Origin: Bacteroidales bacterium
GTDB lineage: Bacteria > Bacteroidota > Bacteroidia > Bacteroidales > UBA932
Reading direction: 5' to 3'
Length of the DNA: 39,464 nucleotides
NCBI GenBank assembly: GCA_024699055.1
Contig: JAILQG010000070.1
Coordinates: forward strand, 1 to 39,464
Part shown: positions 29,997-38,707 of the stretch, piece after piece
Layout of the letters: the number at the start of each line of letters is the position of its first letter
Position numbering within the stretch: the stretch's first letter is position 1
Translations under genes and position numbers: made by a program
The notes under the pieces: model-generated
The model's database searches: none
Told to the model about the DNA's origin: nothing
The model's input: only the letters and a program-made list of their open reading frames with translations

Positions 29997-30012
29997 TAAT
30001 TTTGCAAAGATA
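29997..30012. promoter_or_regulatory. Abutting opposed -7 boxes (TAATTTTG / CAAAGATA)
   Basis: TAATTTTG (29997-30004, plus) drives the Nudix gene, ATG 17 nt later. TATCTTTG on the minus strand (30012-30005) drives the SRPBCC operon, ATG 23 nt later. The boxes touch end to end in an overlapping, convergent arrangement, so two polymerases could not bind at once. No strong -33 box is seen on either side. Confidence 0.6.
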
Positions 30013-30021
30013 GCAATAATT

Positions 30022-30633
30022 ATGCACAGAATATATTTCGAAAAACGCTGCATCATAATCTGCGAGCCTGACGATCAGGCGCTTGCAGATCCCAATGCAG
30101 TGGAGTTCCACGTGGGAGAACACATCGATATCCACACCCTCGTCCTCATGTTCGAGGCATCGCAGGAACTCGCCCGCATCTACATCCCCACCTCGGGCCC
30201 CGACAAGATGTACCGACGGCTGTGCGCTGAGTTCCGCGAGGTGAACGCCGCGGGCGGCCTGGTGTGCAACCGCCGGGGAGACTATCTGCTCATCCACAGG
30301 GGCGAGATGTGGGACCTCCCGAAGGGGCACCAGGAAAGCGGGGAGGACATCCGCACCACCGCCATCCGCGAGGTGCAGGAAGAGACCGGGGTGGACAAGC
30401 TCGAACTCGGGCCGCTCATCTGCGTCACCGACCACTGCTATCTGCGCGACGGGGTATGGCACCTCAAGCATACCTGGTGGTATGAAATGCTTTACACCGA
30501 CCCGGTAAACCTCACCCCGCAGCGCGAGGAAGACATAAACAAGGCCGCCTGGGTGGCCAAATCTTCCCTTCCCCCGTACTTGCGCGAGAGCTTCCCCTCC
30601 ATCCAGGAAGTGTTCCGCGAAGCCAGGGTCTGA
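30022..30633 (+). CDS. Nudix hydrolase with N-terminal extension
   Basis: A 203-aa protein. The ATG at 30022 (MHRIYFEKRCIIICEPDDQA) was chosen because upstream codons lie before the promoter. The first ~70 residues are an extra alpha/beta domain seen in Bacteroidota Nudix proteins. The Nudix box runs from Gly102 to about residue 124 (GHQESGEDIRTTAIREVQEE, then TGV), with the full GX5EX7REUXEEXGU spacing. The WHLKHTWWYEM segment follows. Nudix enzymes hydrolyse nucleoside diphosphates linked to another group; the substrate is unknown here. queA follows after 53 bp. Confidence 0.92.
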   Translation: MHRIYFEKRCIIICEPDDQALADPNAVEFHVGEHIDIHTLVLMFEASQELARIYIPTSGPDKMYRRLCAEFREVNAAGGLVCNRRGDYLLIHRGEMWDLPKGHQESGEDIRTTAIREVQEETGVDKLELGPLICVTDHCYLRDGVWHLKHTWWYEMLYTDPVNLTPQREEDINKAAWVAKSSLPPYLRESFPSIQEVFREARV

Positions 30634-30686
30634 AACTTTCCGGTCATGTTTGCCGTATAATTGAAGTTACTACCCACATCGCAAAC

Positions 30687-31736
30687 ATGAAACTATCTCA
30701 ATTCAGTTTTGACCTTCCCGCGGACAGGATTGCACAGGAGCCCACCAGGTGGAGGGACGAGTGCAAACTCATGGTTCTCCACAAGGCAAGCGGTGAAATC
30801 GAACACCGCCAGTTCAAGGATATAATAGATTATTTCGGCAAGGGCGACCTGTTCGTGCTCAACGACACCAAGGTCTTTCCCGCCAGGCTTTTCGGCAAGA
30901 AAGAAAAGACCGGAGCCGAGATCATGGTATTCCTGCTCCGCGAGCTCAACAGGGAGCAGAAGCTCTGGGACGTCATAGTGGAGCCGGCCCGCAAGATCCG
31001 AATCGGCAACAAGCTGTATTTCGGTGAGGACGAGAGCATGGTGACCGAGGTCATCGACAACACCACCTCGCGCGGCAGGACCCTGCGTTTCCTGTACGAC
31101 GGTCCCTACGACGAGTTCAAGCAGGCCCTCTTCGCCCTTGGCGAAACTCCGGTTCCGGAATGGGTGAAAGCCAAGCCCTCGCCCGAGGACGTCGAGAATT
31201 TCCAGACCATCTTTGCGGACAAGGAGGGTGCAGTAAGCGCTCCCGCAGCGGGTCTGCATTTCAGCCGCGAACTCTTCAACCGCATGATTCTGAAAGACAT
31301 CGACAAGACTTTCATAACCGTGCACATGGGCATTGGGCATTTCCGTCAGGTGGACGTCGAGGACCTCTCGAAGCACCGCATGGACGGCGAGCGCATGATC
31401 ATCACCCCCGAGGCGGCTGCACGCATCAACGAAGCCAAGCACGCGCATCACAAGGTGCTGGCGGTGGGCGTCACCGTTATCCGCGCCCTGGAGACCTACA
31501 CCACCACGACCAACGAGGTGAAGCCCAGCGACATGTGGACCAACAAGTTCATATTCCCGCCCTACCAGTTCAACATCGCCGACGCGTTCGTGAGCAATTT
31601 CCACATGCCCGGAAGCACCATGCTCATGTGCGAGGCGGCTTTCGGCGGCTACCAGAACGTGATGAAGGCCTATCAGACCGCTCTCGACGAGGGCTACCGC
31701 TTCGGCCCTTACGGCGATGCGCTGCTGATCGTGTAG
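30687..31736 (+). CDS. queA: S-adenosylmethionine:tRNA ribosyltransferase-isomerase
   Basis: QueA adds the ribosyl part of SAM to 7-aminomethyl-7-deazaguanine in tRNA to form epoxyqueuosine at position 34. The 349-aa protein is full length. Family motifs are MKLSQFSFDLPADRIAQEP at the start, VLNDTKVFPARLFG, VSAPAAGLHFSRELF, TVHMGIGHFRQV, and the C-terminal HMPGSTMLMCEAAFGG. It is followed by an intrinsic terminator at 31774-31807. No other queuosine gene is in the window. Confidence 0.97.
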   Translation: MKLSQFSFDLPADRIAQEPTRWRDECKLMVLHKASGEIEHRQFKDIIDYFGKGDLFVLNDTKVFPARLFGKKEKTGAEIMVFLLRELNREQKLWDVIVEPARKIRIGNKLYFGEDESMVTEVIDNTTSRGRTLRFLYDGPYDEFKQALFALGETPVPEWVKAKPSPEDVENFQTIFADKEGAVSAPAAGLHFSRELFNRMILKDIDKTFITVHMGIGHFRQVDVEDLSKHRMDGERMIITPEAAARINEAKHAHHKVLAVGVTVIRALETYTTTTNEVKPSDMWTNKFIFPPYQFNIADAFVSNFHMPGSTMLMCEAAFGGYQNVMKAYQTALDEGYRFGPYGDALLIV

Positions 31737-31773
31737 ACAAAAAATCTTTTCGGTTTTTAAAAAACACAAAAAG

Positions 31774-31807
31774 ATGCAGAGGTTTTTTTTACCCCTGCAT
31801 TTTTTTG
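31774..31807 (+). terminator. Intrinsic terminator after queA
   Basis: ATGCAGAGG, a T-rich loop, CCCCTGCAT and then a run of seven T. The stem has 8 of 9 pairs. Confidence 0.8.
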
Positions 31808-31832
31808 CTTCCAGCGGCCTTATCTTCGGGCC

Positions 31833-32993
31833 ATGATAGAACGTGAAACAGCCTGTGCATGTGCTCTGAACAGGATTTTCGGATATGAACCCAGGGCGGC
31901 TCTCGCGCTGGTAAACAGGTATGGATCGGCCGCTGCAGTGTTCGAAAGGCCTGCGGGAGAGATAGACGCTCTCCTCGGCCCTTACAGCAAATATACGGGG
32001 ATGGTGGACAAGTCCGCCCCGGAAAAGGAGGAAAAGGAGCTCGATCGGCTGGAAGGGCTCGGATGCCGCTTTCTGCCCTACACCCATCCCGACTTTCCCA
32101 AGCTCCTGAAAGAATGCGAGGACCCGCCGGCAGGGCTCTATTACAAGAGCGCATCCCCTCCTGCGGAAATCTTCGGCGCCCCCGCGTACATAGCCGTGGT
32201 AGGCACCAGGGACGCCTCTCCGTACGGGAGGGAATGGTGCGAAAGGATAGTGAAGGCGCTCGCCCAGGCCCCGATCAGGCCCACCATAGTGAGCGGACTC
32301 GCCTTCGGGATAGACATCACGGCGCACCGGGCGGCGCTCGAAAACGGTCTTCCCACGATAGCTGTGCTTCCGAACGGAATCGACGATATCTATCCACGGG
32401 CGCATCAGGCCATTGCCGGAAACATCGCCCTCACTCCCGGATGCGCCCTAGTTACCGACTACCCTCCCGGCACGGGTCCCGTGGCCTTCACCTTCCTGAG
32501 GCGCAACCGCATCATCGCGGCGCTCTCGGGCGCCACCGTACTGGTCGAGAGCAAAGCCCATGGAGGAGGCCTCATAACCTGCGGACTGGCAAGCGGTTAC
32601 GGGCGGGAGGTGTATGCCCTTCCGGGCCGCATAGACGACTTCCGCTCCGCCGGATGCAACGCCCTCATCGCGGAAAAGACGGCCGAAGCGATAGTGAATC
32701 TTGCAGGACTCGGGGCGCAGCTCGGGCTGGGGCGATACAACCTGCGGAAGGGCAGCGACCTGGCCGAAAGCGTCAGAAAACGCTATTCCGCGCTTCCGGA
32801 AGAGGAGAGGTCGGCTCTACTGAAGCTGGCCATGGCCGTCAGGAGCAACCGCGGAGCGTCGCTGGACGAACTGTGCCGCCTGCTCGGAATGCCGTACTCG
32901 GAGGTCGCCGGCCTGGCCGGGGTGCTCGAAGGGGACGGAATCATCTGCACGGACCTGATGCGGCGCTGCACCATAAATGCCAAATTTGACTAA
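31833..32993 (+). CDS. dprA: DNA processing protein DprA
   Basis: DprA binds incoming single-stranded DNA and loads RecA during natural transformation; it is also found in bacteria without known competence. The 386-aa protein has an N-terminal helical (SAM-like) part, then the Rossmann-like core from YIAVVGTRDASPYGREW with TIVSGLAFGIDITAHRAALE, FLRRNRIIAALSGATVLVES, and GGGLITCGLASGYGREVYAL. A winged-helix-like C-terminal domain (RGASLDELCRLLGMPYSEVA) follows. It has a weak -7-like TATCTTCG just upstream. The last codon and stop overlap the -7 box of tatD. Confidence 0.95.
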   Translation: MIERETACACALNRIFGYEPRAALALVNRYGSAAAVFERPAGEIDALLGPYSKYTGMVDKSAPEKEEKELDRLEGLGCRFLPYTHPDFPKLLKECEDPPAGLYYKSASPPAEIFGAPAYIAVVGTRDASPYGREWCERIVKALAQAPIRPTIVSGLAFGIDITAHRAALENGLPTIAVLPNGIDDIYPRAHQAIAGNIALTPGCALVTDYPPGTGPVAFTFLRRNRIIAALSGATVLVESKAHGGGLITCGLASGYGREVYALPGRIDDFRSAGCNALIAEKTAEAIVNLAGLGAQLGLGRYNLRKGSDLAESVRKRYSALPEEERSALLKLAMAVRSNRGASLDELCRLLGMPYSEVAGLAGVLEGDGIICTDLMRRCTINAKFD

Positions 32994-32998
32994 CTTTG
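32991..32998 (+). promoter_or_regulatory. -7 box (TAACTTTG) of tatD, overlapping the dprA stop
   Basis: The TAA stop of dprA forms the first three bases of TAACTTTG. It ends 7 nt before the tatD ATG, so a transcript from here would have a leader of only a few nt. No -33 box is seen. Confidence 0.4.
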
Positions 32999-33005
32999 TA
33001 TTCTG

Positions 33006-33803
33006 ATGTTCGTGGACACACATACCCACATCTCCGACGACGCGTTCCGAGGGGAGGAAGAGGCGGTCATAGCAAGGGCGCAGGCCAAAGGAGTGGGCAT
33101 CATGCTGCAGGCGGACATCTGCCGGGCGGAGAGGAGCGCCATGTACGAGCTCTGCGCACGGCACCAGGGGGTGCTCTACCCTATGATAGGGCTGCATGCC
33201 GAAGAGGTCCGCGAAGACTGGCGGGACGAAATCGACAGCCTTCAGGACTGGCTGCCGCAACACCCCGTCGCCGTAGGCGAAATAGGTCTCGACTATCACT
33301 GGGACGTCACGTTCAAGGAGCAGCAGAAGGAAGTGCTGAGAATCCAGTTCGAACTCGCCGACAAGTGGGACCTTCCCGTGAACATCCATCTGCGCGACGC
33401 CACCGAAGACTTCGTCAGGATAGTGAAAGACTGCGCCCATCTGCACCTCAGGGGCAACCTGCACGCCTATTCCGGCAGCGCCGAAACCTTCAGGGAGCTG
33501 TGCCGCTACGGAGAATGGAGCATTGGGGTAGGCGGAGTGGTCACCTTCAAGAACGCGCATCTGCCCGAAACTGTGAAAGCCGTTCCGCTCGACCGTATCC
33601 TGCTCGAAACCGACGCCCCCTACATGGCCCCAACACCCCTCAGGGGCACCCGCAACGAATCCGCCAACATTCCCATAATCGCCGCGAAAATCGCCGAAAT
33701 AAAGGGAGTGCCGCTCGAAAAAGTAGAAGAGACAACCACAGACAACGCAATAAAACTGTTCAACCTATGCGAAACCCGTTCGACAAGTCAAAAATCCTCC
33801 TGA
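33006..33803 (+). CDS. tatD: TatD family metal-dependent hydrolase
   Basis: A 265-aa TIM-barrel nuclease of the amidohydrolase superfamily. The first metal motif DTHTH has His6 and His8. VAVGEIGLDYH supplies the Glu, NIHLRDA and NLHAYSGSAE further ligands, and ILLETDAPYMAP the last Asp. TatD proteins show 3'-5' DNase activity and act on damaged DNA. Relatives usually end at NAIKLFNL; here 11 more residues (CETRSTSQKSS) come from the overlap with ansA. It lies directly after dprA, a sensible DNA-processing pair. Confidence 0.94.
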   Translation: MFVDTHTHISDDAFRGEEEAVIARAQAKGVGIMLQADICRAERSAMYELCARHQGVLYPMIGLHAEEVREDWRDEIDSLQDWLPQHPVAVGEIGLDYHWDVTFKEQQKEVLRIQFELADKWDLPVNIHLRDATEDFVRIVKDCAHLHLRGNLHAYSGSAETFRELCRYGEWSIGVGGVVTFKNAHLPETVKAVPLDRILLETDAPYMAPTPLRGTRNESANIPIIAAKIAEIKGVPLEKVEETTTDNAIKLFNLCETRSTSQKSS

Positions 33804-34813
33804 TCTATACCGGAGGCACGATAGGCATGAAGATGGACCCGAAGACGCAGGCCCTCTGCCCCTTCGACTTCAGCCAGATCCTGCAGGAGGTTCCGGAACT
33901 GCGGAAATTCTCCACCAGGATAGACTCCTACACCTTCGACCCCCTGATAGACTCCTCGGACGTCGAACCCGCAATGTGGGTGGAACTGGCGGAACTCATA
34001 AAGTCGAGGTATTCCGAGTACGACGGCTTCATAGTGCTCCACGGCACCGACACCATGGCCTACAGCGCATCGGTGCTCAGTTTCATGCTGGACCATCTGC
34101 ACAAGCCGGTCATCTTCACCGGGAGCCAGCTTCCCATCGGCTCCCCCCGCACCGACGGCAAGGAAAACCTGGTATCGGCCGTGGAGATAGCCGCCGCCAA
34201 GGACATGCACGGCAACGCCATGGTGCCCGAAGTAAGCATTTTCTTCAACTCGCAGCTGCTCAGGGGCAACCGTTCCACTAAAGTGAACTCCAGCGCATTC
34301 GACGCCTTCCGCTCCCCCAACTTCCCGCCGCTCGCGGACGCCGGCATCAGCATCCACTACCGCGACATGATGATCCACCATCCTTCGCATCTGGAAAGGT
34401 CGTTCCAGATCCACACGAAGCTCGACACCAGGGTGGCCATCCTCAAGATCCATCCCGGAATCACGGCCCAGGTGGCCAGGGACGTGCTGCTGGGCGAAGA
34501 CATCAGGGCCGTCATCATCGAAACCTACGGTTCCGGGAACGCCATCAGCAAGCCCTGGTTCACCGACATAGTCAGGGAAGCGGCCGATTCGGGGAAGATA
34601 CTGCTGAACGTGACGCAGTGCCTCGCCGGCGAAGTGAACATGGACATTTACGCCACCGGAAAGGCACTGAAAGACGCCGGTGTGATATCCGGGTACGACA
34701 TGACCACCGAGGCCGCCCTCGGCAAATTGTTTTTTCTGCTGGGCGAATACTCAGACAATGAGAAAGTTAAAACGCTTCTGGAGCGAAACCTCAAGGGCGA
34801 AATATCAAAATAA
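33767..34813 (+). CDS. ansA: Type I L-asparaginase
   Basis: A 348-aa cytosolic asparaginase that hydrolyses Asn to Asp and ammonia. The first catalytic Thr is in LLIYTGGTIGM near the N-terminus, and the second set is in VLHGTDTMAYSASVLSFML with the Thr-Asp pair. GSQLPIGSPRTDGKENL is the type I signature, and IETYGSGNA follows. The ATG at 33767 must be the start, because the next in-frame Met lies after the catalytic Thr. This makes a 37-bp overlap with tatD. The protein lacks a signal peptide. The open frame upstream of the ATG is tatD read in another frame. Confidence 0.95.
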   Translation: MRNPFDKSKILLIYTGGTIGMKMDPKTQALCPFDFSQILQEVPELRKFSTRIDSYTFDPLIDSSDVEPAMWVELAELIKSRYSEYDGFIVLHGTDTMAYSASVLSFMLDHLHKPVIFTGSQLPIGSPRTDGKENLVSAVEIAAAKDMHGNAMVPEVSIFFNSQLLRGNRSTKVNSSAFDAFRSPNFPPLADAGISIHYRDMMIHHPSHLERSFQIHTKLDTRVAILKIHPGITAQVARDVLLGEDIRAVIIETYGSGNAISKPWFTDIVREAADSGKILLNVTQCLAGEVNMDIYATGKALKDAGVISGYDMTTEAALGKLFFLLGEYSDNEKVKTLLERNLKGEISK

Positions 34814-34829
34814 TGCTTGCCGAATGAAA

Positions 34830-34837
34830 TATTTTTG
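34830..34837 (+). promoter_or_regulatory. -7 box (TATTTTTG) of the exbB cluster
   Basis: TATTTTTG matches TAnnTTTG and gives a leader of about 85 nt, long for this window. The leader is A/T-rich (34838-34926) and could carry regulation, but no defined element is visible. Confidence 0.5.
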
Positions 34838-34926
34838 CTAAATTGCAACGATTTTAGACACACTGGCAAAAGCAACAAAATCGAACTAACAATAATTTAA
34901 CTAATCAATTCACCAAAAAAACAGTT

Positions 34927-35727
34927 ATGAAAAAGTTTTTCATGATTCTCGCAGCAATCGCCACCATGGCCTTTACTGCTAGCATTGCATCCGCTCAGGA
35001 AGCTGCTCCTGCTGAGGAAGCAACAGAACAAGTGGCGGAAGCTCCCGCAACCGACGTGGCTATCGCTCAGGATGCCCCCGAGGAAGTTCCCATCACCCAG
35101 GCTATAAAGTCGAAGTTCATCGAAGGCGGCGCAGCCTTCATGTCCCTCATCGTCCTCTGCCTTATCTTCGGTCTTGCTTTCTCCATCGAGAGGATCCTCT
35201 ATCTCTCCTTCTCCAAGACCAACACCAAGGCTCTCCTCCAGAAAGTCGAGAACGCTCTTGAGAACGGCGGCATCGAAGCTGCCAAGGACATCTGCCGCAA
35301 CACCCGCGGTCCCGTCGCCAGCATCTTCTATCAGGGCCTCATGCACTACGACCAGGGCCTCGACACCGTCGAAAGGACCATCGTTTCTTCCGGCTCCGTC
35401 CAGTCAAGCCTCATGGAAAACAACCTCAGCTGGATCGCCCTCTTCATCTCCCTGGCCCCGTCTCTGGGATTCCTCGGAACCGTTATCGGTATGGTGAAGG
35501 CCTTCGACGATATCCAGAAGGCAGGTGACATCTCCCCCAACGTCGTTGCAGGCGGTATGAAGGTCGCTCTTATCACCACCATCGCCGGTCTTATCGTAGC
35601 CTCCATCCTTCAGGTGTTCTACAACTACGTTCTTTCCAGGATCGACACCCTTACCATCGACATGGAGAACAGCTCCATCTCGATGCTCGACATCCTTTAC
35701 AAGTACAACAAAAAGCAGGGAAAGTAA
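34927..35727 (+). CDS. exbB: ExbB/TolQ-type proton channel with cleaved signal and acidic extension
   Basis: A 266-aa MotA/TolQ/ExbB protein. A signal peptide (MKKFFMILAAIATMAFTASI, cleavage after ASA) is followed by an Ala/Glu/Pro-rich stretch of about 35 residues. Three transmembrane helices follow: FMSLIVLCLIFGLAFSIER, ALFISLAPSLGFLGTVIGMV and MKVALITTIAGLIVASILQV. The last two contain the Thr/Gly-rich ion-path residues. ExbB forms a pentamer around an ExbD dimer and powers TonB with proton flow. It heads a four-gene cluster (gap 21 bp to the next gene). Confidence 0.93.
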   Translation: MKKFFMILAAIATMAFTASIASAQEAAPAEEATEQVAEAPATDVAIAQDAPEEVPITQAIKSKFIEGGAAFMSLIVLCLIFGLAFSIERILYLSFSKTNTKALLQKVENALENGGIEAAKDICRNTRGPVASIFYQGLMHYDQGLDTVERTIVSSGSVQSSLMENNLSWIALFISLAPSLGFLGTVIGMVKAFDDIQKAGDISPNVVAGGMKVALITTIAGLIVASILQVFYNYVLSRIDTLTIDMENSSISMLDILYKYNKKQGK

Positions 35728-35748
35728 ACCTTTAAAAAAGGTCCTACA

Positions 35749-36189
35749 ATGAAAAACAACAAATTCTTCACCTGGTTAATGATTCTGCTGCTCGTCATCG
35801 GCGCAGGCATTGTGGTGTGGGGCTTCATTACAGGCTTCGCATCCAACAACGGCCTTGCATCGAGCGTGCTGCTCAACTATGGATACATCATGGTGGCCCT
35901 CGCTCTGCTTTCAATCGTGCTTGGGTTCATCGTGGGCGCCAGGGGAGATGCCAAGAGCTTCATCAGGCTCGGCATCAGCATCCTCATCATCGCCGCATTC
36001 GTATTCATAGTGTATCTCATTGCTCCGGGCAAGGAGGCCATAGGCCTCGTATCGGTTGAGCAGCCGTCAAAGGGCATGCTCAAGCTCACAGACACTATAC
36101 TCTATATGGCATATATCCTCGTTGCAGTGGCAGTCGTTGCCATCATCGTAGGAGAAATCCGTATGTCTTTAACCAACAAAAAAGGCTAG
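35749..36189 (+). CDS. Four-helix membrane protein between exbB and exbD
   Basis: A 146-aa protein with four hydrophobic helices: FFTWLMILLLVIGAGIVVWG, YIMVALALLSIVLGFIVG, LGISILIIAAFVFIVYLIAP and ILYMAYILVAVAVVAIIVGE. The loops are short and it has no signal peptide or known motif. It is not recognised as any named family. It lies 21 bp after exbB and 6 bp before exbD, and the same arrangement is common in Bacteroidota, so an accessory role in the proton-channel complex is a reasonable inference. Confidence 0.8.
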   Translation: MKNNKFFTWLMILLLVIGAGIVVWGFITGFASNNGLASSVLLNYGYIMVALALLSIVLGFIVGARGDAKSFIRLGISILIIAAFVFIVYLIAPGKEAIGLVSVEQPSKGMLKLTDTILYMAYILVAVAVVAIIVGEIRMSLTNKKG

Positions 36190-36195
36190 TATCCC

Positions 36196-36774
36196 ATGGC
36201 AAGAAGACAAAGGCTGCAGACTTACGACTCGTCGGCCGACATAGCATTCCTGCTTCTGTGCTACTTCCTCATGACTACAACCATGGGGTCACAGACAGGT
36301 CTGAGCCGTCGACTTCCTCCTATTCCAGATGAGAATCAGAAGGCTCAGGACCAGAAAGTCAATCGTCGCAACATCATCGTTGTGAGGATCAACGCACAGG
36401 ACCGTCTGCTCGCCGGCAACGAACCCATGGATGTAAGTCAGCTCAAAGACAAGATCAAGATCTTCCTGACCAATCCCACCAACGATCCCAACCTTCCCGA
36501 GAAGGTTCCCACCGAGATCGAGGGGCTGGGCACCCGCATGGTTTCGAAGGGCGTCATTTCCCTCCAGAATGACCGCGGTACCAGCTACCAGGCCTACATA
36601 GCAGTTCAGAACGAACTGGTAAAGGCCGTTAACGAGCTCCGTGACGAGGCCTCGATGGCGGAATTCGGCAAAACCTTCATGGCTTTGTCGGAAGATCAGC
36701 AGCGCATCATTAAAGATGTAGTTCCACAACAGATTTCCGAGGCTGAGCCCAAGGATACCGGTAAAAAGAGATAG
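36196..36774 (+). CDS. exbD: ExbD/TolR-type stator protein, long form
   Basis: A 192-aa protein. The single helix SSADIAFLLLCYFLMTTTM has the proton-carrying Asp15 at its start. The periplasmic domain starts after LSRRLPPIPDENQ and has the ExbD pattern NIIVVRINAQDRLLAGNEPM. It is longer than the second ExbD because of an insertion around residues 95-125 and a C-terminal extension rich in Gln, Glu and Lys. It would pair with ExbB in the energy-transducing complex. The next exbD follows after 11 bp. Confidence 0.92.
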   Translation: MARRQRLQTYDSSADIAFLLLCYFLMTTTMGSQTGLSRRLPPIPDENQKAQDQKVNRRNIIVVRINAQDRLLAGNEPMDVSQLKDKIKIFLTNPTNDPNLPEKVPTEIEGLGTRMVSKGVISLQNDRGTSYQAYIAVQNELVKAVNELRDEASMAEFGKTFMALSEDQQRIIKDVVPQQISEAEPKDTGKKR

Positions 36775-36785
36775 GAGACAGAATT

Positions 36786-37244
36786 ATGTCAATGTTCAAG
36801 AAAGGCGGTAAAAAGAGTACGCCCAACATCGGAACAAGCTCCGATATAGTTTTCATGCTCCTGTTCTTCTTCATGGTAACCACTCAGATGCGTGAAACCG
36901 AGAACAAGGTCGTAGTCAAGCTTCCTACAGCTTCCGAGAGCGTCAAGCTCGAGCGCAAAGACCTTTCCTCGTACATCAACGTTGGAACGCCTATCACCAG
37001 CCTCCAGGCTCAGTACGGTAACGAAACCCGTATCCAGCTCAACGACTCCTTCAAGACCACCAAGGACATCCGTGACTTCGTGGCCGCCGAGCGCGAGAGC
37101 ATGAGCGAGGCCGACAGGGCTTTCATGACAGTCTGCATCAGAGCTGATGAGAACACCCGCATGGGTATTGTCACCGACATCAAGCAGGAGTTGCGGCGCT
37201 GTTCCGCACTCAAGATAATGTATTCCGCAAGAAAAGCCGACTAA
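36786..37244 (+). CDS. exbD: ExbD/TolR-type stator protein, short form
   Basis: A 152-aa ExbD. The transmembrane Asp20 is in GTSSDIVFMLLFFFMVTTQM. The periplasmic domain contains VVVKLPTASES and ends with the conserved GIVTDIKQELRRCSALKIMY. Two different ExbD proteins per ExbB are common in Bacteroidota; they may form a heterodimer in the ExbB pentamer. A strong terminator at 37265-37293 ends the cluster. Confidence 0.93.
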   Translation: MSMFKKGGKKSTPNIGTSSDIVFMLLFFFMVTTQMRETENKVVVKLPTASESVKLERKDLSSYINVGTPITSLQAQYGNETRIQLNDSFKTTKDIRDFVAAERESMSEADRAFMTVCIRADENTRMGIVTDIKQELRRCSALKIMYSARKAD

Positions 37245-37264
37245 ACGTCCGGCTTACCCTATAG

Positions 37265-37293
37265 AGCAGCCCCCTTAATGAGGGCTGCTTTTT
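37265..37293 (+). terminator. Intrinsic terminator of the exbB-exbD cluster
   Basis: AGCAGCCC, loop CCTTAATGA, GGGCTGCT and a TTTT run. The stem of 8 bp is perfect. Confidence 0.88.
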
Positions 37294-37309
37294 AAAAAAC
37301 GGCAGTTCA

Positions 37310-38704
37310 ATGATCAGAAGCAAAGTCAAAACCCTGCTGGGCATGGAGCCCGGCCGGGAGGTCCTGGCGAAAGGCTGGGTCCGCACTAAAAGAGGAAATA
37401 AAGAGATAGCGTTCATCGCTCTCAACGACGGCTCGACTATCCAAAACATACAGGTCGTGGTGGACAAGACCGCCATCGACGGCGACCTTCTCGCAAAGAT
37501 CACCACCGGCGCCTGCATCGCCGTCACCGGCATGCTGGTCGAGTCGCCCGGCAGCGGCCAGGCGGTGGAAATCCACGCCTCGTCCATCGAACTCTACGGC
37601 GAATGCGATCCGGTGCGCTACCCTCTCCAGAAGAAGGACACCTCGTTTGAATACCTGCGCACGGTCGCGCACCTGCGCCCGCGCACGAACACTTTCGGAG
37701 CGGTGCTCAGGCTCCGCAGCCAGATGGCGTTCGCAATCCACGAGTTCTTCCACTCGAAGGGTTTCGTCTACCTCAACACTCCGCTCATCACTGCCGCAGA
37801 TGCGGAAGGTGCCGGCAACATGTTCCAGGTCACCACGCTTCCGCTCGACAACGTCCCCAAGGACAAGAAGGGGCTTCCCGACTACAGCAAGGACTTCTTC
37901 GGCCGCCGCACCTCCCTCACGGTGAGCGGACAGCTCGAAGGCGAACTGGGAGCCACCGCCCTCGGTGAGATCTACACCTTCGGTCCCACTTTCAGGGCCG
38001 AGAATTCCAACACGCCCAGGCACCTCGCCGAATTCTGGATGATAGAGCCGGAAATGGCCTTCTACGATATCAAGGACAACATGGACCTCGCGGAAGAATT
38101 CATCAAGAGCCTGGTAAAATACGCTCTCGACAACTGCTTCGACGACGTCAAGTTCCTGAACGACAAATACGACGAAGGCCTCATCGAAAGGCTCCGCAGC
38201 GTAATAGCCACCGATTTCGTGCGCCTCACCTACACCGAGGGCATCAACATCCTGAAGGAAGCCGAGGCCGCCGGCCACAAGTTCGAAGAGCACGTCGAGT
38301 GGGGCATGGACCTCCAGAGCGAGCACGAACGCTTCCTCGTGGAGCGCCACTTCCGCAAACCCGTCATCCTCACCGACTATCCCAAGGACATCAAGGCCTT
38401 CTACATGAAGCAGAACGACGACGGCAAGACGGTCCGCGCCATGGACGTCCTCTTCCCCAACATCGGTGAAATCATCGGCGGCAGCGAGCGCGAAGCCTCC
38501 CTCGAAAAGCTCAATGCCCGCATCGACGAGCTCCACATGAGCCACCGCACCCTGGAATGGTACCTCGACACCAGGCGCTTCGGAACCTGTCCGCACAGCG
38601 GTTTCGGCCTCGGATTCGAAAGGCTCCTGCTCTTCGTCACGGGCATGCAGAACATACGCGACGTCATCCCCTTCCCGCGTACCCCTAAAAATGCCGAATT
38701 CTAG
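37310..38704 (+). CDS. asnS: Asparaginyl-tRNA synthetase
   Basis: Class IIb synthetase of 464 aa. The N-terminal OB-fold (residues ~15-105) contains [19 protein letters not shown] and binds the anticodon. The catalytic domain has the motif 1 region FLRSQ-type helix ([18 protein letters not shown]), [15 protein letters not shown], motif 2 [20 protein letters not shown], and motif 3 [16 protein letters not shown] with [12 protein letters not shown] at the end. The Asn rather than Asp specificity follows from [11 protein letters not shown]. It starts 17 bp after the cluster terminator; udk follows after 3 bp. Confidence 0.97.
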   Translation: MIRSKVKTLLGMEPGREVLAKGWVRTKRGNKEIAFIALNDGSTIQNIQVVVDKTAIDGDLLAKITTGACIAVTGMLVESPGSGQAVEIHASSIELYGECDPVRYPLQKKDTSFEYLRTVAHLRPRTNTFGAVLRLRSQMAFAIHEFFHSKGFVYLNTPLITAADAEGAGNMFQVTTLPLDNVPKDKKGLPDYSKDFFGRRTSLTVSGQLEGELGATALGEIYTFGPTFRAENSNTPRHLAEFWMIEPEMAFYDIKDNMDLAEEFIKSLVKYALDNCFDDVKFLNDKYDEGLIERLRSVIATDFVRLTYTEGINILKEAEAAGHKFEEHVEWGMDLQSEHERFLVERHFRKPVILTDYPKDIKAFYMKQNDDGKTVRAMDVLFPNIGEIIGGSEREASLEKLNARIDELHMSHRTLEWYLDTRRFGTCPHSGFGLGFERLLLFVTGMQNIRDVIPFPRTPKNAEF

Positions 38705-38707
38705 AAT

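Noticed and set aside
30693..32405. Long minus-strand frame across queA and the start of dprA
   Set aside because: It spans the terminator and two well-identified genes on the opposite strand; its composition is that of an antisense shadow in GC-rich DNA.
32996..33766. Open frame continuing in phase upstream of ansA, which would add 257 residues to asparaginase
   Set aside because: It is tatD read in another frame, Arg/Pro-rich with no family pattern; the ATG at 33767 gives a normal type I asparaginase.
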